A stretch of DNA of 41,696 bases from Candidatus Arcticimaribacter sp. (lineage in GTDB: Bacteria; Bacteroidota; Bacteroidia; Flavobacteriales; Flavobacteriaceae): the NCBI GenBank assembly GCA_011526285.1, contig WTJU01000078.1, positions 1 through 41,696 on the forward strand, written 5' to 3'. Position 1 is the stretch's first letter, and each line of letters opens with the position of its first letter. This document shows, piece after piece, positions 8,246 to 15,173 of this stretch. Made by a program: the position numbers and the translations under genes. The notes below the pieces were generated by a model. The model did no database searches, was not told the DNA's origin, and saw only the letters and a program-made list of their open reading frames with translations.

Positions 8246-9292
8246 TTAATTTATTTTTTGAAAACGATCTATATCAACTGCCGCTGGCAGGGATTTTCCT
8301 TCTTCGATAAATGCATATAACCAGTTGGAAGCTAGTGGTGCTGTTAAGACACCACGAGAACCAAGACCATTAAATAAATAAAGCTGTTTGTGCTGTGGGT
8401 GTGCACCAAGTAAAGGTCTTCTGTCTTTTACTGTGGGGCGTATATGGCTTATGTGTTTTTCTATAGTATAGGGTACGTCAATCATTTTAGCTATTTTATC
8501 GCATATCCATTGTTTTCCCTTTGCTGTGGTTTCTAAAGATTTGTCGTGCTGCTCAAAAGACGCTCCTGCCCAATACAGATCATCTCCTAAAGGGGCAATA
8601 AAGATTGGTCCTTTTAAAATAGCGGTTGAGTTTAATTTTGGGGAACGAATTATTAAAATCTGACCTTTTGATCCCACCAAGGGTAAATGATTAAAGAAAG
8701 GGTTATTTACCATGGCATAGCCTTCACAAAAAACAATGTGTTTCGCTTTTATGTTTTTGTAGCGAATTCCTTCTGGTAAAATTTCCAAGGCTGAAAAATC
8801 AAAACAAGCCTCTGTTATGTTTGTTTCTATTGTGGTTTTATACGCTTCTATTAAGCGGGTAGTGTTGATTCTTCCACAAGATTGAAGTTCTCCATACCCA
8901 AAGAGTGCTTTAACGCCTTCAATTGTATCCTTATTGATTGTTGGCAATAAGAAATTAGATAATCCTGATCGATCAGCAGCCACCATCCATTGATTGTGCT
9001 CCGAACTGTCATTAAACAACTTATAAATGGGTGCTGGATAATCAATGGAAACTTTTAAACGCTGGGCAATTTTTGTGTAAAAAGGTAGGGCAGTTTGGTG
9101 AAATTCTTCTCCATTCCATGTCATGTTAAAGCGTTTCAAGACTGTTGGATTATAAATTCCTGCCGCAATAACAGAAGATCCTGCACCGCTTTGATCAATT
9201 ACATGAAAGGATTTCTGATTTTCTCGAAGTGTTTCAACATAGGCCAAACCAGCAAGGCCGAGACCAACCACTAAAACATTTACTTCTTTCAT
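8246..9292 (-). CDS. FAD-dependent oxidoreductase (DAO family)
   Basis: About 348 residues. The N-terminus carries a dinucleotide-binding fold, VLVVGLGLAGLAYVE (GxGxxG), followed by SSVIAAGIYNPTVLKRF. The C-terminus has the DAO-family FAD contact region HIRPTVKDRRPLLG and LYLFNGLGSRGVLTAPL, close to the oxidase half of MnmC and to glycine/D-amino-acid oxidases. The substrate cannot be read from the sequence; tRNA-modification-like or amino-acid oxidation are the obvious candidates. I chose the ATG at 9292 over an upstream TTG at 9301. A perfect -7 box (TATTTTTG on the minus strand) ends 6 nt before this ATG, suggesting a near-leaderless transcript. It heads the unit oxidoreductase, ABC-F, CPXCG. 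Confidence 0.9.
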   Translation of the reverse strand: MKEVNVLVVGLGLAGLAYVETLRENQKSFHVIDQSGAGSSVIAAGIYNPTVLKRFNMTWNGEEFHQTALPFYTKIAQRLKVSIDYPAPIYKLFNDSSEHNQWMVAADRSGLSNFLLPTINKDTIEGVKALFGYGELQSCGRINTTRLIEAYKTTIETNITEACFDFSALEILPEGIRYKNIKAKHIVFCEGYAMVNNPFFNHLPLVGSKGQILIIRSPKLNSTAILKGPIFIAPLGDDLYWAGASFEQHDKSLETTAKGKQWICDKIAKMIDVPYTIEKHISHIRPTVKDRRPLLGAHPQHKQLYLFNGLGSRGVLTAPLASNWLYAFIEEGKSLPAAVDIDRFQKIN

Positions 9293-9298
9293 TGCACC

Positions 9299-9306
9299 CA
9301 AAAATA
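9299..9306 (-). promoter_or_regulatory. Bacteroidota -7 box directly before the oxidoreductase start
   Basis: TATTTTTG on the minus strand matches TAnnTTTG exactly. No TTTG is found 17-23 nt upstream, where the gldN terminator stem lies. Transcription would begin at or within a few bases of the ATG at 9292. Confidence 0.45.
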
Positions 9307-9334
9307 CAAAACGCTGCCCTAGAGCAGCGTTTTA
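9307..9334. terminator. Terminator after gldN
   Basis: ACGCTGC (9311-9317) and GCAGCGT (9324-9330) form a 7-bp GC-rich stem with a 6-nt loop, extended by A/T pairs. On the minus strand the stem is followed by a T-rich run. It closes the gldKLMN transcript 23 nt after the gldN stop and separates it from the oxidoreductase. Confidence 0.85.
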
Positions 9335-9356
9335 TAAAGTATTAATCTAATTTCTG

Positions 9357-10289
9357 TTAATTATTCCACATGTCTTGCTCAAAATCACGAATAACTGATT
9401 TGATTCGCTCAGATTCGAGCAATTGTTGCAATGCATCTTCGAAAATATAATTTTGCACTTCGCGATCTTCATACACGTTTTCTTCTTTGTAGATAACGGC
9501 ATTAAATCGACGTGAGTTTAGCATATGATCAAACGTAATGGGTTGTGAAGAGTTTCTGGTGTTAAACACAAAGGCTTCATTAAGTACTTCGCGTGCATCT
9601 GGAAACCACACCCAAAACAAGGGATATGTTTCATTAGGATCGCCAGGAGGAGCAGCATCTGGATCAGGATTTTTAAACTGTAAATCCGTAGCACAAGGCG
9701 CTATTCCTAAAAGTCGGTACTTCATTTCACCTTGACGTTTGTCAAAGTACCAAGTTCCCTTAATTCTATATTCTAAAACATCTGCAGAGGTAGTTTTAAC
9801 AGGCACTTGCAAATCTGCTAAGATTTCAGGATCTGTAACCCCAGCATTTATCGCTTCTGTGTATTGCTCTGTTTCAAAAACATAACTTAGTTTATCTAGC
9901 ACTTGCTGATAGGTAAGTTTTGTTCTAAAATAACCACCGTCGTCAAAATATACTTCTTTGATTCTACCATCTTCTATTCCCTTAATCATTACATCGAAAA
10001 GTGAACGTCTTTCATCTCCAAGGTTCCCAGGTTCAGAAGGGAAATAGAAAGGGAAGTTAATTCGCTCGTCTAGATCAATACGTTCCCAAATGGTTTTAGA
10101 CCATAGAACGTCGCGATCATCAATGTAGCCATAAGGCAATGGATCTTCATCATTTGCGGCAATTTGTTGTTCATTTAGTTTACCTACTTCTTGTGGTACT
10201 CTTGCATTAAGCAAGTTTGCTTGAGCCATAACATTGTTCATGGACAAGGTGAAGACAAACAGAAAAACGACAAATGATGAATTTCTCAT
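9357..10289 (-). CDS. gldN: Type IX secretion/gliding protein GldN
   Basis: A 310-residue periplasmic protein with a signal peptide ending near VMAQ (about residue 22). The mature start, LLNARVPQEVG...DPLPYGYIDDRDVLWSKTIWERIDL, is the recognisable GldN/PorN N-terminus, and the central FRTKLTYQQVL and LGIAPCATDLQF stretches fit as well. GldN binds GldK under the outer membrane and is needed for type IX secretion and gliding. It is the last of four gld genes, 3 nt after gldM, and is followed by a strong terminator. Length and order are those of other flavobacteria. Only one gldN-like gene is seen here (some species also have a paralogue, gldO). Confidence 0.95.
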   Translation of the reverse strand: MRNSSFVVFLFVFTLSMNNVMAQANLLNARVPQEVGKLNEQQIAANDEDPLPYGYIDDRDVLWSKTIWERIDLDERINFPFYFPSEPGNLGDERRSLFDVMIKGIEDGRIKEVYFDDGGYFRTKLTYQQVLDKLSYVFETEQYTEAINAGVTDPEILADLQVPVKTTSADVLEYRIKGTWYFDKRQGEMKYRLLGIAPCATDLQFKNPDPDAAPPGDPNETYPLFWVWFPDAREVLNEAFVFNTRNSSQPITFDHMLNSRRFNAVIYKEENVYEDREVQNYIFEDALQQLLESERIKSVIRDFEQDMWNN

Positions 10290-10292
10290 GGT

Positions 10293-11873
10293 TTATAATA
10301 TTTCGATTAGGACAGGTGCTACCCGCTTAAATCTATAGTTAGGTTTAGCTGGGTTTTGAACTTTCAAATCAAAAATACTTATCTCTTGTCCTTTACGTGC
10401 TTTGCTAAGCGCTTGTTTGGCTTGACCATTCAAACGAGTTCCTTTGCACGTAATGGTTGGAGAACCAGGTATTTTGATTTTAAACTCTAAAGTGTTTAAG
10501 GTTAAATCAAAGTCAAAGTCTTCCATAATCGCTCCTACTTGAGCACGTTCTACACTCGCTTTTGGTAAACGTATTTTACCAGACTGGTTAAAGAATGTTG
10601 CGCTTGGGCGTGGTAGATCTTTAATTCTGAATTTTGTTCTTGTAGATATGCTTTGACCATCAGGTAATTTTCCTGTGGCAGAGATAGTTACTTCTTTTCC
10701 TTTTCCTGGACTCATGTTGAACTTGCTTCCTCGTGAACGACGTAAACCTGGCGCAGATGCGTTGATTTTATCGTCTGGAATTCCAGGGATAGAAATTGTC
10801 ATTGGGTTATCTACACCGCGATAAACTACGTTCATCTTATCGGCAGAAATAACCGCAGCATTTGGTTTAGAGATAACTGCAAACGACTGTGATACAGGTA
10901 TTCTTGACTCAACTCCCGCGTTACGGAATATTAAATCACCCTCGATAACGTGATCACCAGGACGTCCTGCGTTGACGTTTAATTTAATTCCTCCAGGAAT
11001 TTTCTCATATTCGCTAGGGTCTAGTTTACGACCGTCAAGCGTAACATCAACATCATTTGGGTTTTGTGCACCACTTTTACGACCAAGAATTACACTCCCA
11101 TCAAAAGTTTCGCCTTGATAGTAAGCTCCTTTATCGGCTTTCAATAATGTGATGTAGTTATCTGTAGTTACCTTGCTACTTGCTTCTAACTCTTTCCCAA
11201 GTAATGCATTCAATACATCGCTTTCTGTTAAACGAATATCGTTTTGCATCATGGTAAGTTTCGCTAAGGATGAAATTAATGGAAATCCTTCATAGTTGTA
11301 AGATAACCAAGGCTGTGGTTGTCCGTCACTATTTTCAACATTTCCTTCAAAATCTCCTGTAAAGAAGCGCTCTTCTACCAATTCTGTATACTGTGGGAAT
11401 TGCGATGCGAATACTTGAATGACACGCATTTTGTAGTTATTTATCATATCGATAAATTCCTGTCCCTCAGGAGATACACCATTGGCATCAAAGAAGATAA
11501 GGTCTAATGATTCACCCTTATCCATCTGCCCATATTCATTTAATTCAGGGTCAGCTTCTCTTTGCTTTTCGGTTATTGCATCTTTAATTTCTTGAATACG
11601 CGTATAGAAGGCATCAGATTCTTTGCGAATTTCTTTAGCAGTTCGGTCGTGACCAATCCACTTACCTTCTTTTTCTTTGGCGTTTACCTCTATTTTGTCA
11701 TAGTAAATGACATTTCCTTGGTTAACGCGCTCATTTGCACTTTGGATTTTTTTGAACATTTGTCCAAACCCATCCAAAACTTCTTTACTTACATTCAATG
11801 CTAACATGGTAATAAATACCAAGTACATCAACGCAATAAGTTTATTACGTGGGGTTTCATTTGCTCCTGCCAT
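10293..11873 (-). CDS. gldM: Type IX secretion/gliding motor protein GldM
   Basis: A 526-residue protein with one N-terminal membrane helix (KLIALMYLVFITMLALNVS) and a large periplasmic part of several beta domains, including HVIEGDLIFRNAGVESRIPVSQ and VYRGVDNPMTISIPG. GldM spans the periplasm and with GldL forms the proton-driven rotary motor of the type IX system. Arg9 (TPR at residues 7-9) is present; from memory, Arg9 is functionally important in Flavobacterium johnsoniae GldM. The start MAGANETPRNK matches the family start. It sits 7 nt after gldL and 3 nt before gldN, in the standard order. Nothing appears truncated. Confidence 0.97.
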   Translation of the reverse strand: MAGANETPRNKLIALMYLVFITMLALNVSKEVLDGFGQMFKKIQSANERVNQGNVIYYDKIEVNAKEKEGKWIGHDRTAKEIRKESDAFYTRIQEIKDAITEKQREADPELNEYGQMDKGESLDLIFFDANGVSPEGQEFIDMINNYKMRVIQVFASQFPQYTELVEERFFTGDFEGNVENSDGQPQPWLSYNYEGFPLISSLAKLTMMQNDIRLTESDVLNALLGKELEASSKVTTDNYITLLKADKGAYYQGETFDGSVILGRKSGAQNPNDVDVTLDGRKLDPSEYEKIPGGIKLNVNAGRPGDHVIEGDLIFRNAGVESRIPVSQSFAVISKPNAAVISADKMNVVYRGVDNPMTISIPGIPDDKINASAPGLRRSRGSKFNMSPGKGKEVTISATGKLPDGQSISTRTKFRIKDLPRPSATFFNQSGKIRLPKASVERAQVGAIMEDFDFDLTLNTLEFKIKIPGSPTITCKGTRLNGQAKQALSKARKGQEISIFDLKVQNPAKPNYRFKRVAPVLIEIL

Positions 11874-11880
11874 GGCTTAC

Positions 11881-12525
11881 TTAGTTTTTGTTCATAGCAG
11901 AAAGCATTCCACCATATACTTGATTTAAGGAAGCTAGGTTATCAGACAACGACTCCATTTGAGCTTTTAATCGCTCAGCATTTTGAGCAACTTGGTCGTT
12001 GTATGAGCCGTGTGCACCAGCGCTTTGTACTTGTGCAGCGTATAATTCGTTTAAGGCCTCAAGTTGAACTGCAGCTTTGTTAAGCTGATCAGCATAGCTT
12101 TGAGAAGATGAAGCTGCTTCAGCAGCAGGGGTCAATGCTTTTGCAGATGCTTCAAGGTTTTGGATGCTTCGTGTTAAACCTCCAATGAGTGCAACATCCA
12201 TCTTAGCCTCTTGCAATAATTCATCAATTTTTGAAGACAATCCTTCTTCTTTTGCACCTCCAGCAGAATGACCTTCTCCAGAATGGTGTTCGATATATGC
12301 ATCGTGTTCTTCACGTACATCGTCTAGCATTAATCCCCCAACAAGGAAGATAATTGCCTCTGTTCCTAGACCAAGTCCAAGTACTACCCCACCAGTAATG
12401 GGTCCAATCTCTAAGTGAAGAATTTTAAATAATGCTCCAACAATTACAACAGCTCCACCAATTTGGAAAAGCATGTGCATGATAATCTTTCTTCTTAAGC
12501 GTCCTTTAAGTTTTTGTGCGTCCAT
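11881..12525 (-). CDS. gldL: Type IX secretion/gliding motor protein GldL
   Basis: A 214-residue inner-membrane protein. Two N-terminal membrane helices (about residues 20-38 and 42-65) carry ALFKIL with Lys34 and GTEAIIF with Glu56, matching the intramembrane Lys and Glu that in F. johnsoniae GldL (K27, E49, from memory) contribute to proton-driven rotation. The rest is a cytoplasmic, Ala- and Gln-rich helical tail (LDEL-type repeats such as LNELYAAQVQ and LASLNQVYGGMLSAMNKN). The N-terminus is about 7 residues longer than the F. johnsoniae protein. It follows gldK by 42 nt and precedes gldM by 7 nt. High confidence from helix motif, length and context. Confidence 0.97.
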   Translation of the reverse strand: MDAQKLKGRLRRKIIMHMLFQIGGAVVIVGALFKILHLEIGPITGGVVLGLGLGTEAIIFLVGGLMLDDVREEHDAYIEHHSGEGHSAGGAKEEGLSSKIDELLQEAKMDVALIGGLTRSIQNLEASAKALTPAAEAASSSQSYADQLNKAAVQLEALNELYAAQVQSAGAHGSYNDQVAQNAERLKAQMESLSDNLASLNQVYGGMLSAMNKN

Positions 12526-12567
12526 TTTTCTAGAAATAAATTAGTATGGTCTAAAGATAAAATTTTC

Positions 12568-13944
12568 CTATTTAATTTTGACTTTTTCTGAGCCTAAATA
12601 GTCTTGTACTGTTCGAAAGCCAATATAGCTTCTAGCCGTATCTTGGTATTCATAATCACGTGAGCTTACGCGTAAAAAATAAGCCACATCTTTCCAGGAT
12701 CCACCACGAACAACTTTTCGCTTTTCTTTCTCCAAAGACATGTTTGGATTAAGCGATGATACATATTCGTATGCTCCTGGATCGTAAGAAGACTCCGTCC
12801 ATTCTGAAACGTTTCCAGCCATGTTGTAAAGGTTGAAATCGTTCGGTAGATAGGACTTTGCTTCCACAGCATACATTGCTTGGTCAGCAGAATAGTCTCC
12901 ACGTATCGGTTTAAAGTTAGCCAAGAAGCATCCGCGGTCATTTAGCAAGTATGGAGATCCCCAAGGATAAGTTCCAGAAGGAATACCTCCACGAGCGGCA
13001 TATTCCCACTCTGCTTCTGTTGGTAACCTAAAGTTGTTTACTAAAGGTTTATTTTTTTCTTTTTGGTAAGAGTTTTTATAGTGTGTTCTCCAACTACAGA
13101 ATGCAACTGCTTGTTTCCACGAAACGCCAACCACAGGATAATCTTGATACGCCGGATGCCAAAAATAATCGTTGTGCATAGGCTCGTTGTACGAGTAATT
13201 AAAATCTTTAATCCACACAGTAGTATCAGGGTAGATTTCTAATTCCTCTTTTTTGATAAAAGGTAAACGATCGCGCATGGTAGGATCTTTCTCACGCGCA
13301 AGGGAAGCTGCTTCAGCATCAAACCACGCATATTTATATCGCAACTTGTTTACGTCGATTTTCATTTCACCGTTGTACCATACTTCTGGTGGTAAGTAAA
13401 GACTATCCATCACCTCAACGTAAGCCAAATCTACATAGCTGTTCGGATCCCATTCTATGTCTTGATCCCAATTTAATGGACGTCCTAATAAAGGCTCTCC
13501 AGTTTCAGGGTCAATGTAGTTTTCACGCATGTATTTTTGGAAAGGCGACATGTCGGCAGTATCGGCATCCTTAAATGCGAATTCACCAATACCTTCACCT
13601 CCACCCTCTTCACCAAGGTTCATTTCTTCGGCTTTACGCGCTAGCATTGATAGGGCTACAGAATCGCGTACCCAATATACAAATTGACGGTATTCACTAT
13701 TAGTAATCTCAGTTTCATCCATGTAGAATGAACGAACGGTAACTGTTTTTGCAGGGGCATTTCTGAGTTGGGCAACGTCGTCATCTTGTTTTCCCATTAT
13801 GAATGCACCACCCTCAACAAGGGTCATTCCATAAGGCTTTTCGGGAAACCATTTCTTTTGCTTTACACCAACCAGTTCACCACGTTTGTTTCCACATGCA
13901 TAAAGCAGTAGGCAGGCAAAAATGAAAACAACTATTTTCTTCAT
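12568..13944 (-). CDS. gldK: Type IX secretion/gliding lipoprotein GldK
   Basis: A 458-residue lipoprotein with lipobox LYAC and Cys17. The mature part is a formylglycine-generating-enzyme/sulfatase-modifying fold: MTLVEGGAFIMGKQDDD near residue 40, FYMDETEITNSEYRQFV, PVVGVSWKQAVAFCSWR, NNFRLPTEAEWEYAARGG, YNMAGNVSEWT and VVRGGSWKD close to the end. GldK forms a periplasmic ring with GldN under the outer membrane in type IX secretion. The family keeps the FGE fold but acts structurally. It starts the gldKLMN block 80 nt after the arginase-like gene. A possible promoter (TTG at 14026-14028, TAACTTTT at 14000-14007 on the minus strand) suggests some independent expression. Confidence 0.96.
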   Translation of the reverse strand: MKKIVVFIFACLLLYACGNKRGELVGVKQKKWFPEKPYGMTLVEGGAFIMGKQDDDVAQLRNAPAKTVTVRSFYMDETEITNSEYRQFVYWVRDSVALSMLARKAEEMNLGEEGGGEGIGEFAFKDADTADMSPFQKYMRENYIDPETGEPLLGRPLNWDQDIEWDPNSYVDLAYVEVMDSLYLPPEVWYNGEMKIDVNKLRYKYAWFDAEAASLAREKDPTMRDRLPFIKKEELEIYPDTTVWIKDFNYSYNEPMHNDYFWHPAYQDYPVVGVSWKQAVAFCSWRTHYKNSYQKEKNKPLVNNFRLPTEAEWEYAARGGIPSGTYPWGSPYLLNDRGCFLANFKPIRGDYSADQAMYAVEAKSYLPNDFNLYNMAGNVSEWTESSYDPGAYEYVSSLNPNMSLEKEKRKVVRGGSWKDVAYFLRVSSRDYEYQDTARSYIGFRTVQDYLGSEKVKIK

Positions 13945-13999
13945 GTAGTTTTAACGCAGGGCGCTTAATTATATTTTACAATAAACAATATTTCTTAAA

Positions 14000-14028
14000 A
14001 AAAGTTAAAATTAAACGATTTAAATCAA
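14000..14028 (-). promoter_or_regulatory. Possible promoter for gldKLMN
   Basis: On the minus strand GTTG overlaps the stop codon of the arginase-like gene, and TAACTTTT lies 18 nt further. This resembles TTTG-N19-TAnnTTTG with one mismatch in each box. The predicted start would be about 50 nt before gldK. Weak by itself, but it lies in the only sizeable gap between topA and gldK. Confidence 0.35.
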
Positions 14029-15173
14029 CTTCTTTTGGATGCCTTCCACCATCGGTCGGGCAAAATATCGTTACACGCATCTTGATAATCTTGATGTGTG
14101 CATGATATTAACGCATTTGTTTTTCTTTTATTATACAAATAACTCTCTTTGGTTAATTCCATCCACCAGCGTTGGCTCTTATTACTCTTAAAAAAAACCA
14201 ATTCTCGATCAGACATTTGAACCGTGTAGCGTGTAAAACCTTGGCTTGTCGCAACAGGATACTCGTCAAAGCGACAATGCACTCCCTCAACAAAATACCA
14301 AACGATTTGCGCCAATAATTTATGGAATATTAAAGCATTACTTAAATCAAAACAGCCTAGCATGCTTACTTTATCACTAATTCCGGCATAGCGGGCAAGT
14401 GCACAAATTGTTCTGGAATCTATCCCGTTGGGCATTCCATTGGGATAATTACCACTGGCTACACCACTTAATACTTTCATGTCAAAACTCACTATATCTG
14501 CCTCTCTAAAAACAGGCTCTGTAGTTTGGGGTTGATCGAGAACATGTCCTAATCGATAGGCTTCAAAAAAGAGTTTGTCCATCAAATCAAGTTCTTCTTG
14601 CGCAATTAAGTAAGATTGGTAACCTATATTGGTGAAATTATACAGTTTACTGGGGGTTTCCATGATAATTTCACTCATGTATGACCTACCAGAGATTAAT
14701 TCCTCTTCTTGAGAAAAATCGAAACGATTATCAACAGAGACAATATTAACCCACTGGTTGTGCTCACTAAATGAACGATAGAGGGCAACGGTTAAGTCTT
14801 GGCTACCGCCCAACACAATGGGAATAACATTAATTTGTTTAAGGTAACTGCAAATGGCAGATAATGCGTGATAAGTATCTTCGGTTGTTTCACCAGAAGG
14901 CAAATCCCCCAAGTCTGCAATATTCACAGACCAATTGCCTGGGTAAAGCTGATAAAATTCTCTTCGAAAAGCGTCCATGTCATATTCCATAACGGGATAG
15001 TAACTGTTTCTGCTTTCTTGAACTCCTATAATGGCTAAACGCACTTCTTTTAGCTCAGGAAACCCTTGCTTTTCTGTATGGACTTGAATTGATTTCCCGA
15101 TGACCTGTTTGGGAAGCAAAGAGGCAACACCCAACACAGTATCATCAACAGGAGTAAGGAAATCTAAACTCAT
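14025..15173 (-). CDS. Arginase/formimidoylglutamase-fold protein with degenerate metal site
   Basis: A 382-residue protein with the ureohydrolase layout: LGGSQDLTVALYRS at 121-134, IVSVDNRFDF at 144-153 and DIVSFDMKVL at 226-235. Arginase-family enzymes (arginase, agmatinase, formimidoylglutamase) bind two Mn ions through GGDHS, DAHxD and SxDxDxxD. Here the first His is Gln125, the second His is Arg150 and the second Asp of the last motif is Lys233, so about half of the expected ligands are gone. It is probably not a normal Mn hydrolase; a structural or binding role is more likely. Its ATG directly abuts the topA stop (no intergenic base), and it ends 80 nt before gldK. Databases often label such proteins formimidoylglutamase; no histidine-degradation gene is nearby. 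Confidence 0.85.
   Translation of the reverse strand: MSLDFLTPVDDTVLGVASLLPKQVIGKSIQVHTEKQGFPELKEVRLAIIGVQESRNSYYPVMEYDMDAFRREFYQLYPGNWSVNIADLGDLPSGETTEDTYHALSAICSYLKQINVIPIVLGGSQDLTVALYRSFSEHNQWVNIVSVDNRFDFSQEEELISGRSYMSEIIMETPSKLYNFTNIGYQSYLIAQEELDLMDKLFFEAYRLGHVLDQPQTTEPVFREADIVSFDMKVLSGVASGNYPNGMPNGIDSRTICALARYAGISDKVSMLGCFDLSNALIFHKLLAQIVWYFVEGVHCRFDEYPVATSQGFTRYTVQMSDRELVFFKSNKSQRWWMELTKESYLYNKRKTNALISCTHQDYQDACNDILPDRWWKASKRS

Noticed and set aside
12568-13944. GldK as an active formylglycine-generating enzyme
   Set aside because: The FGE-like fold is the known architecture of GldK, and the gldL-gldM-gldN context fixes its structural role in type IX secretion.
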